DNA of 64,000 nucleotides from Arabidopsis thaliana (taxonomy: Eukaryota > Streptophyta > Magnoliopsida > Brassicales > Brassicaceae): positions 19,391,971 through 19,455,970 of the forward strand of contig NC_003070.9 of NCBI RefSeq assembly GCF_000001735.4. Direction: 5' to 3'. Made by a program: the position numbers and the translations under genes. Shown here piece after piece: positions 22,721 through 35,059 of this stretch (positions within the stretch are counted from its first letter, which is position 1; each line of letters starts with the position of its first letter). Below the pieces are notes generated by a model. The model ran no database searches. It was given only the letters and a program-made list of their open reading frames with translations, and was not told the DNA's origin.

Positions 22721-25620
22721 AATCATGGAGCTACTGTACTGTTTTGTTGTTTTTAGATGTTATCTACTTTGTGTGTTTTTTTTCCTCTAGCTCGTTCATG
22801 GCAACTTTGATTTTTTTTTTTGGCCTTAAAATAATAATATTATTTTAATAATGTGATTTGATAGTGCTGTTGCGTTTGTGAAATTAGCTTTTTCGTTGGC
22901 ATTTTCTTTTGTTTTTTTTTATGATTGGCACATTTCAATTTCATAAACCAACAAACAACAACACCTCGAGGGAAAACCAAATTTCTCTTGTTTACTCTAC
23001 GAAAATGGTCTAAATAGGTATAATTGTCAAAAAAATTGTTCCAAAAGGTTAAAAAAAGGTTAATTAAAGCTTAAAACATTCTCAAATATATAATCAGTGA
23101 AAATTGTAAACGAGAAAAAGGCAGTCAAATTGAAGAGAAAGGCAATCAAATGCTTATACTAGTGTAATAAATTTTATTTTTTTGCTATTTGTGAAAATTA
23201 CCTATTGTTATACTATAGTTTTTTTATTATACTATAGTTTTTATATTTATAAATAAAAAAATTATGGTCATGCAATTTTCTTTTTTTTTTTAATATTTGA
23301 AAATTCAGACTCAAAAACACTCGGTTAAATTCATCTTTTATGGAAAAGAGATTCATCCCAATATGTTTCGAACTCAGCACTTCCACCTAAAAGATTTATC
23401 ACTGAACTAACAGCACATTGATATGGTCATGCAATTTCTTCGATCTAATCATGGAAAACAACATAGATAATGTTAACGTTTAATGTTGTAATGTTTGTGA
23501 CTAATCTCTAACGGATGCTAATCTTATACTCCTACATTTATGCCCACAATATGAAATTAATGAGGTTTATACCAATAAATATTACTACTTCTAAGTTTTA
23601 ACTAGTAGTAAACGAGTGGTAAAAGAGTGAATAGGAGGGTAATAAAGGTAAGAAGGAATGGGGAAGGTCAGAGGCGTATAAAAAATAACAAAAGGCGTGG
23701 GAGAGAGGTCTGCGTAGGAGACAGAGACAACATCATTACCTTCTTTGCATGCGTCTCCTCCGTCTTAAAGCTGAAGCTTCACTTTCTTTCTTTCCTTCTT
23801 TCTTTTTCTCTATTCTCAAATTTCTTTCTTTTATTTTGTCAACTCTCTTTCAAATATTTTAATTTAACTAGTACTATTCCTTCATTTTCCCAATAATGCC
23901 TGTAAAAGAATTGTATTATACTACTGATTTGAATTGTTCATCATGATGAATTCAATTCTTCTTTAAGTGGTTTCAATTCAAGTCTTAACTTTTTCAATTA
24001 CCAATATATTTTCATTATAGAGTACGTACACACAAAAAAGTGTAGAATTGACTGTTTTAATTAAACGTTGGACCGCTATCTTCATATCGGGCCTAAATTC
24101 AGCCCAGTCCATTATGTATCACGGCTGTTGCAATTGGTGGACTTGTTTCATATAGGCTATATAGGTCACTGATATTCAATCTGTCCACTGATTGTTCTAT
24201 TTGGAAAAATAGAATGATTAATTTCGTTTGTTTTTTTACTCATAACAAAAAAAGATTGCTATATTTGCAGGAGATTTTTCTACTGGTTATAGTTGATTGC
24301 TTGCTTCGGTTCATGCAACTGCCAAATTAGTGAAGCAATCTCTCTGCTTTTTCAAGATTTAGCTTCTGGTGTATCTACATTATGGCCTGTATACTTTGGA
24401 AGATGGATCAGATCTTTCGTCAGATGCTAAATCTTATAAAAGAAATGTTTTTCCATAGTTATGGAACGAATATCACTGTTCGGCAAGTCAGAATCAAGCG
24501 GACCCTTGACCCAAATGAAACTAGGAATAAATTCATTATTGTAGTCAAAATGGAGGTGTTCTTGTTGCTTTGCTTCAAGATCCTTTTCTCTAATGATCTC
24601 AAAGCTCGTCGACTTGATGATCTGATGTTAGGTGTTTAGACTTAGAGGTTTAGCATAGCTGAGATTTAACATCAAATGTTATTCTGATCAAATTAACATT
24701 GTTAATTGTTATGGGAAAAAAAGACATTTGTTAAATGTAGATTGTAGTAAACCTAAATGGATAATGTTGATTACATATAAACATTCTTAAGAAATAGTGA
24801 CATGCTTGCATCTTTCCCTACGTGAATCTTTCTCTCTGCCCGTTATATATTTTAATCTTCTTGCAGATACTTGTCCGAATATATATCATCAACCTACAAT
24901 TTTTTTATTTTACATATGCCACGAAATTGATGTTTTGACTTTAATTTGATTTGTAGTGTCTTCCACGTTCCTTTTTTTCTATAACAACCAAAATAAGCAT
25001 ATGATTTAAGTGGTAAACTGCACCACGAAATTATAGCAACGAACTACATAGATAATACATAACATATAAAATATCAAAATCAAGAAAAAGTCACAACGAC
25101 CAACAAAATTACATAAATTAAAAAAAAGGGTATTGGTGATCAAAACTCAACGACAAAAAGGAGAGAGTGGGTTAGTTGAATGACCATTTTGTTCGCATGT
25201 CTGCTCTCTCTTCTCCACCTTCTTTTTATGCTCCCCTATTCTCCCGACGACTCAAAAGTTCAAAACAATAAACACCACATTTATTTATTATTAATTATAC
25301 AAAACAAACTAAAATTAATTAGTTTATGATTTAAAGTTTATTCAGGATAATTTATTAAAAATTTAATAGCAATTTTTATTATATAGAAAACAGAAAAATG
25401 ATACAAATATTCGGATTATTTTATGAGTATACAAATTTTAGTTGCATTAAATGAAACTAAGCAATTAGTTGGAGATATTAGTGGAATTGATCTAAGGGCA
25501 GTTAAGTCTCAATTAATTGGTTTATCCAAAAAACCAAGATTAATTAGTGCAAAAGACAAGTGTCAATAGTACAGAGATTCATAAATAGAATTAGAAACCC
25601 CAACAAAAATGTGAAGCTTC
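22721..25620. other. Intergenic between divergent ATHB-15 and membrane-protein genes
   Basis: Mostly AT-rich, non-coding DNA holding two promoters. At about 24255-24640 the base composition rises and all three plus frames show coding-like patches broken by stops; an 85-codon ORF lies at 24382-24639, and a TTTGCAG acceptor-like motif sits near 24265. This may be a decayed exon, but I cannot name the family. The stretch 23757-23830 is pyrimidine-rich (CTTTC repeats). Confidence 0.4.
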
Positions 25621-25695
25621 CAAAAAAAAAGTAAGTATCAAAAAAACAGAATTTTGTCTTCGTTCTTCTCTGAGATTAAAGCTTTCTCTTTTGTA

Positions 25696-27621
25696 ATGGA
25701 AGAATCTCAGGGCATCAATGGCGTCGATGATTCATATCGTCATCTCCCAATTCTCTACTTAACCTTTTTAACGATCTGGTCTTTCTCCGCTTGTTCTTGG
25801 ACGGTTAACACTTTCAAAAATCGCCACTTTCAGGTCAATAAATCTCCTATTTTTTCTCTATCTTATTTCGATAAATTTTGGATTTTTCACTCTTGGGTTT
25901 ATGAAACTTCTTCTCAAATTCCAAATATTACTCAAAATTTAATCAATTTTTTTTGCAGAATGGTACTTGGGATTTATTGTTTTAATCATGAATTCAGACG
26001 ATTCTGTTTTTGATTTGTCTCTTTTATGTTTTTCATTAAGGAAGAAACACAATTTGATTTTGGTTCTGTGTTTTTGTTTAGAGCAGACAAATAGTTTACA
26101 ATGGACTCTTGCTTCAGTTCCATTAATCAAAGCCTTACAGCTCACACTATCTTTCCTCTTTTGGTAAGTCCTCTTTGTGAAGTTATTGTTTCCATTAATG
26201 TTACCTTGTCATATTGAGAAATTATTTCTCAGTAACCTTTTTATCGAAAGATCGTTTTCGAAGTCTCTATAGTTGATTAATCTGTTATTTGGTGGCAGGC
26301 ATTCATGTTTTCACCATCACATTTGCTCTCTATGGATGTCTTTTGGTGTATATGTGACTGGTGTTCTGTTTCAGACAGCTTCATTTGTGTCTTTTTTACT
26401 TATCTCTCACGGTTATTGCATCACTTGTGAACGGCTCTCGTTGACCGAACGTAGAACTACAGCTTCACTTGGTTGTGTCTTTTATTTGACTCTTGTTGGA
26501 TACAGAGCTTCTGTTCCTTATTTTGCAGTGAGTTTTTACCTTTTTCACCTACTCATTAAAGCTAATCTTTTACTTACTTACAAGATGATGAATGAACCAA
26601 TCTTTTTTTGCTCCTCCAGGTGCTTCTGATACTTAACTACATGATCTCATTCTATGTTATATTCCATCACATATCGCAAAATCTAGCGGTGTTACGAGAA
26701 CAGCTGAGTTTTATCGAAGATGAGAATGTTCAAGCTATGCATGATGCTGTATATGCTAAATACATCATGTTCAAGTACGTTTTTCATTACCCTCAGGTTT
26801 GATGGTTGATGGAAGTAGATAATCTGCTAAGAGTTTTTATTTATGTTTATGGTTTCAGAAAATTCCAAGGAGCTATGCAGATTGTAGCAATGGCAGAAAC
26901 TGTGGTATGACCAAATCTTTCTTGATTGACATCATGTTGAATTTACTGCTACATTGTTTATACTCACACTCACTTTAAATTATGCAGATCTACATGAACA
27001 TGGATAACTCCTCACAAAACTATTGGCTCAGGCTACTAATTCGAGAATGGGCTCAGTTCTGCATTTTTCTCTATATTGGGTAAGTTATGATCCCACTTTT
27101 CAAGTACATTTCGCTGTTCTTGCTTTGGTCAAGAACTAACAATGCTCCAAACTATATACTTTGGCAGTTGGACTTTCAGGTCTCAGGATATGGCACCGCG
27201 TTTCTCGGTAATGCCTACACTAAAACCGAAAGAGAATACAATTATTCCTCCGATTTATAGCATGGTAAGTGACATAATGTAAACTTCCTTTTGCCTTGTA
27301 ATATCTTGCATTAACCAAAACATAAAGCTTATTTTGCTTTGCTTATATGTGTTTTGGTTTTGAGTAATGTTCTACTTATGCTAAATCTATATACCAAAAT
27401 ATCAGGAAATGGACGCAAAATCTTTCAAAGAATTCAGAAGTCAAGAATGGAACATCGGAGTGGTAAGTCATTTCATTTATGCTCTTGTTCCATTGGATCA
27501 TCAAGCCAGAGTTTTATGTAAACTCATTCTGTGTTTAAATCTCTTTTCGCAGCCAATGCCATATTCAAACTACGAAAAGCAAAAAGATTCAGTTCTAGTG
27601 ATAATTCAGCATCCGCGATAG
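25696..27621 (+). CDS. Multi-pass membrane protein, possibly GOST/lung-7TM-like
   Basis: Plus-strand CDS join(25696..25833, 26087..26163, 26299..26527, 26620..26774, 26859..26904, 26988..27079, 27168..27264, 27406..27462, 27553..27621), 319 aa, starting MEESQGINGVDD. All junctions are GT-AG and keep frame. Six or seven hydrophobic segments are visible, at about residues 16-36, 48-72, 78-108, 120-145, 148-168 and 232-250. Charged conserved-looking links lie between them (CERLSLTERRTTASLG, REQLSFIEDENVQAMHD). There is no signal peptide. The tail is hydrophilic and ends QHPR. The pattern recalls the 7TM half of GPR107/TMEM87-type proteins without their lumenal domain, but this is only a resemblance. 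The gene lies head-to-head with ATHB-15 at a distance of about 3 kb. Function unknown. Confidence 0.85.
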
Positions 27622-27639
27622 CATTTAGAGAGAAGCAAA

Positions 27640-28920
27640 AGATACAATGTTTTCCTCTATCCATCTTCCTAAAGAGAGTGAAAGATCACCAAAATTGACA
27701 AAGTTTCTCTCTGATTAAGACAAGATGCTTCCTCAGCAACTACCTTTCTCTCTTTCCATTTACATTTTGGGGTTTCTTATCTTATAGAGGAATAAAATTT
27801 GTATAGATGCAAAAACTAGTTCTAGTATAATGCTTCAAATGAAAATGTAAACACAAATCTTTCATCTTTTTCTTCACAAAATGAAACAAAAGAAACATTT
27901 AGAGAAAGCAACTCCAAATCCTTTTAAGAAAAAATCTCTCTTCTCCACATACTCTACATATCCATGCCCAGTTTTTAGTTTGTGTTCTTGAATTAGTCAA
28001 TCTATGTTATTGAAAGGATTACTACGTTGTGGTATTTAGGATTTTGGTTAGTTAAGGATTGGCCAAATCAAGAACACAAACTAGAGATTTAGTGGATTAA
28101 ATTGAGTGTATGGATCAATCCAAACCAATCTAATCCATGGGTTAATTGAGTGGAGAATTTGGATCTTAATGGATAATGGGTTAATGGGTTTAATGAATTG
28201 GATTGATATGGGTTAGATTAGAATGGATTAGTGGGTTACTATAACCAAACCAATGGAAAGTAAACAATCTAAATCAAATGTGTAAACCAAAGATAACCGA
28301 ATCAAATGTCTAAACCGATTTAAATAAACCGAAGTAAACATGATTTAACTATTAAAACCATGAAATTAATTTTACCGCATTTTTCCGCTAAAAACATAAT
28401 TTCGTAATTTCCGCCAAAACATAATTCCGTATTTTTTTTGGGTCAAAAACGTGATTCAGTATTTGATAGCTATTTAGATTATAGAAAAACTATAAACTGG
28501 ACAAACTCATTTAATCCATTAGTCGAAGATGATGACTTGTTATTTTTTTTATTTTACTTTTTACTAATCATAAATTCAGAATTAAATTCATAAATTAATT
28601 AAATTTAAATTAAATTTAAAAATTCATATTAAAAAACTTAAATTAATTGTTTTATCATTTTTCGTGGCGGTGCAAACATGAAAACTAGTTTGGAGATTTA
28701 AAGTGTTAGCAAAATTATTTTGGTGGTTCATAATATTAATGAAATTCTTTCTGGGTTTAAAGCGCTACCAATAACACTTTGAAGGTAAAAATATGATTTT
28801 CCCGAAAAACAATTGCTAAATTAACACAATTAATATGTCAAAACTATAGCCCAAATTTCAAAATTTTCCATTTTACTTTTCTTTCAACCACAAGAGAGCA
28901 AACGAACAATAATGAAGATC
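27640..28920. other. Intergenic with AT-rich simple-like repeat
   Basis: 27640-27850 is probably the 3'UTR of the membrane-protein gene. 28080-28340 is a degenerate run of GGATTAATGGGTT/AATCCAAACCAAT/AACCGAA words, a quasi-repeat common in this genome, with no coding capacity. 28560-28660 is almost pure AT. Confidence 0.5.
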
Positions 28921-28940
28921 TATTGCACTGTTTTAAGTCA

Positions 28941-31900
28941 TCACAAAGCTTCTTCCTTTAAGTCATCCATGGCAACATCATCTGCATCCTCATCTTCAAC
29001 CATCTCATCTCTGAAAAGAGTTTTGAAATACGGCAAAACCTTAGGAAGCACATGCAAATCCGCCATGTTTATACTCATCAGATCAAAGGCAATGCAGGTA
29101 TTATGCATATGCGACTCATCAATCACTGGAATCTTCGGATATCTCTGGCTAAAATGTGTGAGAACAATCCGATACACATTCGCCGCAGATCCCACATCGA
29201 TTGCTTCTTTAGTCGTGCTGTGATTCTTCGCCAAAGCTTCTTCTATCAACGCATCTTCAAACGTTGCCTGTCAAAAACAATCAGTTTATGAATGTCGAAA
29301 TCTAACTTGTAGAATTGTGTTAAATAACAACTTTTACCTCATGTATAAGAATTGTTGCATCTCGTGATGCTTCGACCGTCTCAGGGCAAGGTCTTGAGTC
29401 GCCCGAATAAACCATTTTCCATCCAAGGATTTGTTCTCCAACACTATTTACTCTTTCAGCTGCCTTGATAACAACACCATACGCTTGAGGACAATGTACA
29501 ACAGGAAAACTAATCAAATCATTCAATCCAATTTCGCTAAGAACCTTCTTCAGATTCTTTAAACACAGCAAAACCGAAGAATTATCCATCGAGATATCAG
29601 ATCTTTTGAAGACACTCTGCATAGGACTTCCTTGAGTAAACAAAGAACCCTCAGCTTCGCCCCCACTCTCTAAAGAAGCCCAAGAAGTTGCTGTGGTGCT
29701 TCTACAATCAAGAAACTCCATATCTAAATCCTCAAGTCTTTGATATGCATCAAGAAAGCGTTTAAGCGGCCTCGGCCCCACCACAATCACTGGCTCGTGA
29801 GTCACTCCTTTCAAAAGCTTGCTCCTAAGAGCTAGAATCCTCGCAAGACCTGTATGGTGATCAGCGTGGATGTGAGAGATCCATATACATCTCAACTTTC
29901 TAACCGCCTCATCTGCACCGTCTAAACCATATCTTCTTTTAAGCTGGCCCAAGGTTCCTTCACCACAATCTAGGAGAAGACTACCTCTAGAGAACAAGTC
30001 AATAAAAATTGCACTAACGTTTCGGTATTTTGAAGGCTGAGACGAACCAGTGCCTAGAATAACAATCTCCATGTCATCTCGTCTAATCTTTTCAAGACAG
30101 TTTGGAAGAACAGTATTGCACTCAGACAGCCATAGCTTTTCGATGATTGTCTTGTTGTGTTGTTTATTCCAGAACTGCTTGATTTCTTCACTTTTATCTT
30201 TTATCTCCGGAATTTCAGAAAGTAGCTCATCCACTACTTCTGAGGATGTTAGTGGAGCAGGGATACACGATCTGTCGATCCCACGAATAGCCACGGGACG
30301 CAAATTGAACTGCCAACAATATACAGAGAAATTTAACAGAGCTAAAGATAGATTCAAAAGTCAAAACCGAAAGTGTTGGAGAATGACAATACCTTGAGGA
30401 GATTTTCAGCAGAAATGCTTTCAGCAAGATTTGAACTTGAGCACTATAAGAATACAGAACTTTACTTAATTAGATTTGACAAATCAAACTTATCTCAACT
30501 TAATATGAGAAAAGCAATAAGCAACCTTGTTCGAAGGAGTGGGATCAATAATCGAGTTATCGGTAAGTTGAGAAGGCCAAAATCCAGGAGCAGGAAAGAA
30601 CTGCGGGCATAGATAGTTAAGTCTGGCAGCGATTCTTGAACTTGCTTTCAGAATTGGGAAAGCCATATTCTTCCTGAATAATATACACAAAACGCAACAT
30701 AAGCACGGAGCAAATTTACCGAACAGTTTTTTGATGAGAAACAATTATAAGAAGAGGGAGAAACCTTTGATGGCCAGCAAGAATGTGTTGAGTCAAATGA
30801 AACTTCTTCATCCAGCTTTGGTAAGTAGGACTACTTGTCACAGAAGATGGGCTCAAATGTATAATACAATTTACAAACTTTGCTCCAATGGTTTGCTCGT
30901 CAGGAGATGAATAATAACTCTCCAAAGACTTAAGTGAGAACAGTTCTGCAGCGTGCGACTCTGTTGGACAGTCCACAAGGAGAACAATGGGACCAGGGAG
31001 TGAAGGTCCCATAACATCACTTGGATGAACCTAAGATCAAAGCATGAACAGTCAGTTACAATTTCATACAATATCTCCACTCAGAGAGAGGAAAAAAACA
31101 GTCATTGGTAATCGCAGGTATACCGTAATATCTCTTTCATCTGACTTCACTGATTCACCGGACTGAAGTCTACTATATTTTGGACCAGGCTTAACACCAA
31201 AAACCTTCTTAGCCTTCTCTAAGTCAAATTTTCCCAATATTTCAGGTAATTCACATACATATACAACTGAGAGATCGCCAGATTTGTTGCCAGAGTCTTC
31301 CTCAGAATGACACGGTTTTAAGATAATGGCGGATATTTTCACAACTTCATCATTCACAAGAACAATAGGATCAGGAGTACTCGAGGGACCAAAACTCCGT
31401 GTATGAACCATAGCTGCCCGTGGAATAAACGACTTCATTGCATCAACTAAATAGTTAAGATCCGAAGGACCCCATACATTCACCTTTGTAACAAAAAAAC
31501 AATACTTCAGCAATTTCATACACAAGAAGAAACACACAAAAATATGTCAATAATACTCACCGAAAGCCCTTCTTCACCAATACCAGCTAGAGTTAGTAGA
31601 AGACCTATTCAAATCAAAACATGAAAAAACTTAGCATCACCCACCATAAACTAAAAAGGTCAAGCAACAAAGAGAAAAGTCACAGCTGGAACCAAACCTG
31701 GAAGTCCTCCTGCTGTCTCTGAGCAAACACGAGACAAAAATACATGATCTATCTGTAAAAAAAAAATTCACCAAATCATCAAAATTAAAACTCACCTCAT
31801 CACACATACAAAGAGAAAACAGAGGAAACTTACCTTTGATAGTTTAATCTTATGTTCTGTACAAAAACGTTGCAAGCCCTAAAAAACACATTCAATTCAC

Positions 31901-32449
31901 AAGTAAGTGATCAAGTAACAAACTTTAAACTGCTGAAAAATCTGTAAGCGATTTTAATTTACCTCTCCAGCATTAAAGATGAATCTTTGCTTATCAAAGA
32001 AGAGTAATACAGAAGATGATGTATCCTGTGTATCCATTCCAGTTCCAAGTATCTGAAAGATCGGATTTTTAAGTATTGTGAGAGATTAAGAATCCAAAAT
32101 TGGAAAAAAAAACGAAGAAGTCTATGATGATGACCTGTGCGTAAGCAATAGTGTTAGTGGGATTAAGCTTTTGGGATTTGCGTTCTAGATTCCTTTTTTT
32201 CTTATCGGTTATGTCAAATCCTTCAGCTCTTCGCTTATTGAACACGAATGAATTAGAAGAAGACTTGGAGCCATTAGTTGCTTCGTTGTTCTCCATTGAA
32301 GACGATGATGAAGAAGAAGAGAAGAGGGTTGAGAGAGAGAAGGATCGTGGAGAAAAGGGTCTGAGAGAAAGAGGGAAAGGAGAAGACTTTGAAGAGAGGA
32401 GACGAAGAAGGCGTAGGTTTTTGTGTAAATAGGGCATTGAGTTTATCAT
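28941..32449 (-). CDS. TRZ3: tRNase Z, long form (TRZ3), tRNA 3'-end endonuclease
   Basis: Minus-strand CDS join(28941..29267, 29338..30309, 30393..30443, 30526..30673, 30765..31030, 31124..31483, 31561..31604, 31698..31752, 31834..31878, 31963..32052, 32135..32449), 890 aa, the known TRZ3 length. Ser/Arg-rich residues 1-50 (LLRLLSSKSSPFPLSLRPF...) look like a mitochondrial presequence. A second Met starts MENNEATNG and could give a shorter form. The N-terminal half is the degenerate metallo-beta-lactamase domain of long tRNase Z enzymes. The catalytic half begins about residue 500, with ILGTGSSQPSKYRNVS, the zinc motif HIHADHHTG, and later HCPQAYG, YSGDSRPCP and LTHFSQRYPKIP. The enzyme removes 3' trailers from pre-tRNAs; in plants the long forms act in nucleus and/or mitochondria. 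Confidence 0.98.
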
Positions 32450-32584
32450 CTCTCTCCCTCTGGAGAAATAGAAAAAAAAAAACTCAAAACTCTTTCCTCT
32501 TTCGCCAGAAGGGTTTTAGGAGCCTTAGTCAAAATAAGACTAATTAATGATTATTAAACTAGTGTTCGGTAATGAAAACAACAA

Positions 32585-32601
32585 GCTGGAGTAGCTCAGT
32601 T

Positions 32602-32633
<32 letters not shown>

Positions 32634-32658
32634 AGAGGTTCGACCCCTCTCTCTAGCG
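32585..32658 (+). tRNA. tRNA-Asn (anticodon GTT)
   Basis: A 74-nt cloverleaf. Acceptor strands GCTGGAG/CTCTAGC pair with one G-U, with G as discriminator. The D arm contains AGCTCAGTTGGTTAGAGC, the anticodon loop is CTGTTAA with GTT at 32619-32621, and the T arm contains GGTTCGACCCC. There is no intron and no encoded CCA. A T-run (32659-32663) follows at once as the RNA polymerase III terminator. The internal A and B boxes match the D and T arms. The gene lies about 135 bp upstream of the TRZ3 start codon, on the opposite strand. Confidence 0.98.
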
Positions 32659-32874
32659 TTTTTATAAAGTGTTTTTTATGCTGCTTCCGTCCTACTCTTG
32701 TTTTGTATTTTCTATTTTTCTCCAATCAATTGATGATATTCATACAAATTAGCACAAAGAAAAAGGATACACTCACATCAAACAAGCAAATATTTAAAAC
32801 AACACAAGAAAACCAAATATTAAAAACATTCATAATGAAAAGATATTTTAAGCAGAGGAAATAAGAGGAATGCG

Positions 32875-33958
32875 TTATGATTTGACGGTTTCGGGCTTGG
32901 ATTTGGTGATAAAAGCGTTGGAGTAGATAACTCCAGCAAGTCCACCACCAATAAGTGGACCAATCCAATAAACCTAATGTCCTGAAAAATTTCCAACGGC
33001 AAGAGATGATCCAAAAGAACGTCCAGGGTTCATTGGACCACCAGAGAATGGGCCGGCTGCAAGAATGTTAGCACCAACGATGAGTCTGATAGCAAGTGGA
33101 GCGATGGTTCCGAGAGTGCCATTGTTGGAGTCAATGGCTGTGGCGTAAACAGTGTAGACCAATGCGAATGTGATTATGATCTCCATCACTACTCTTTGTG
33201 TTGATCCTACTCTAACCGCAACGCTGTGGATTGGAATCGCCTGCGTTTAAAAGAATTTTTGCGTTTTGTTAATAATATTAAGAAACCAATCCTTTATGGT
33301 ATAATACTTACAAAAACATTATATGTTAATATGAAAGTGGTAAAGTATATATGGACAATACAAACCACTTGGTAAAACATATATCTTCACAAATGATAAT
33401 TACGGTGATTACACCTATGTGTATGAGAAAACATTCAAAGCTAGATTACACCTATGTGTATGAGAAAAATGTGACAATCGTCGATGTTGCTTACAAAAAG
33501 GTTGATTTTATTCAAATTAACCTAAAAGGCCTACACCTACTATATTTTAGATGGGATGAGGCCCAATACGATTTAAATGCAACATATCTTTTTAGTCATT
33601 CACGTTCACTAACTTAAGCAACTCTCAACTCTATATTTGCTCTACCTAACGCTTCAGAGATTGGCCACATGCCCACAGCCCACATACATCGACCAGAGGG
33701 TGAAGCTGTAAATGTTTCTTTTAATCTTAATTATAAGTACTTAGTACACGTAAAATGAACCAGAACATAAACCCTTTCCTCCCAACAGGTTCTAACCAAA
33801 AGTTTTCCAATACATAGTAATATAGTATGATAGTAGTAACTAAGACATACGTTGGAAGTTGGAACAGCTTCAAGGTATGTAAATTTGTTTATGAACCACC
33901 AGACTGAAACAGTAAGAGAAGCAACACCTATGAATATGCTTACTTCATCAACCGCCAT
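32875..33958 (-). pseudogene. Broken TIP-type aquaporin (At1g52180-like)
   Basis: Minus-strand exon 32875..33240 encodes the second half of a tonoplast aquaporin: [52 protein letters not shown], then FGSSLAV and VYWIGPLIGGGLAGVIYSNAF. An in-frame TAG at 32974-32976 replaces the expected Trp of FSGHW. The second pore motif is NPG instead of NPA, and several Gly residues are Arg. The first half of the family, with the first NPA, is missing. A 36-codon exon (33851..33958, MAVDEVSIF...) with a good GTATGT donor can splice in frame to it, giving 124 aa, but it does not resemble a TIP N-terminus. A working channel is very unlikely. Confidence 0.85.
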
Positions 33959-33959
33959 T

Positions 33960-34860
33960 CTATTTATTAAAAGGTGAAATCTCATAAAATTTCACAAAAA
34001 GTTATATCAGTGCCATCTTAACATATTGTCAAGTCTCTGGCAAAACCAACAAAAATCTAAAATCAATCTCAAACTACTCATTTTGAAACTTCATTCTGTT
34101 TTCTCTCCTTTATGTTTTTTAATTAATCTTCTTGCAACTTTTTATTTTCTCGCTTTCTTTTTTCCAAGTCTCAACTCTCAACATGGTTTGCTCGTCTACG
34201 TCCATTATCATTATTCTAGTGTGTGTTTTTGTGGTCAAACTATTCTAGTTTTTGTTGCAATAACTGCAACTAGATTCTTCAACTAATGAAGGAATAAATT
34301 AGATGACATTTAATGTTTCATACATCATACATCACCACTAAAAGTATACGTTTCTTTTCTTATATACAAACTTTATTTTAATCAATAATTTCTAGGGTGA
34401 ATTAAATTTATATACTCAGAAGAAGTGGAAATTAAGAAAATAGGAGAGATAATTTAAAAATTAGGTAAGTATGAAAGAGAAAGAAAATATTAACCAAAAG
34501 TATCTTTCATATTTGGATTAATTACAAAATTGCCATAGCTACAATATGGTTATTATACGGATAATACTGTTCATTTTGATACGTTAATATGCCGATTACA
34601 CATCATAAACAATATAATATCGCGATAAGTTTACAAAAATCGGAATAATATTTGTATGAACATGGTAAAATATTTGATAAATGGATAATATATATATATT
34701 AACGTGTAATTTATACAATGTATGTTTAAATCTATCGTGTTAAAAAACTGTTATCAGCTAACTTATAAAGTAACCTATTTATTTACTCCGATAATTTATT
34801 GTTTTACCGATAACTTATATATTATCATACTTATTTACGATATAAACAAATTACCAGTTA
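33960..34860. other. Intergenic, AT-rich
   Basis: No gene. Inside the pseudogene intron, CACCTATGTGTATGAGAAAA is repeated at about 33410 and 33451. The part 34690-34860 may be a diverged continuation of the Helitron-like fragment that follows. Confidence 0.35.
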
Positions 34861-34864
34861 CTGA

Positions 34865-35055
34865 ACTAACGATTTGATTTCAAAGATTGTATAATTATGG
34901 GAAGATGATAACATTATTGTTAAAAGGTAACAAAATATTTAACGTCAAGAGCAAACATGGTATATGGGTATAAGATTATTTTCATGATAGAGAGAGAAAG
35001 TCAAACAGTAGTTTTTTCTGACACCTAATTTTGCAATCTTCCATGTATACAGAAT
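34865..35055 (-). mobile_element. Helitron-like fragment, inverted relative of the 12-kb repeat
   Basis: The reverse complement of 34865-35055 aligns with 11985-12165. Shared blocks include CAGAAT..T...CAAAATTA, AATTACTG/AACTACTG, TTTCTCT...ATCATGAAAAT, GACGTTAAATATTTTGTTACC, TTTTAATAATAATGTTATC, ATCTTCCCATAATTATACAATC and TTTGAAATCAAATCGTT. Both copies are non-coding, and the pair lies 23 kb apart in opposite orientations. Confidence 0.8.
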
Positions 35056-35059
35056 GCAA

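Noticed and set aside
25654-25695. Upstream extension of the membrane-protein frame (SSFFSEIKAFSF...)
   Set aside because: It opens with TTG, not ATG; the first ATG in frame is at 25696 and fits the protein.
30050-30612. Plus-strand ORFs opposite TRZ3
   Set aside because: Shadows of the catalytic exon and neighbouring introns of TRZ3.
32151-32432. 93-codon plus-strand ORF rich in Glu and Arg
   Set aside because: It is the antisense of the Ser-rich TRZ3 first exon; its composition is a mirror of that exon.
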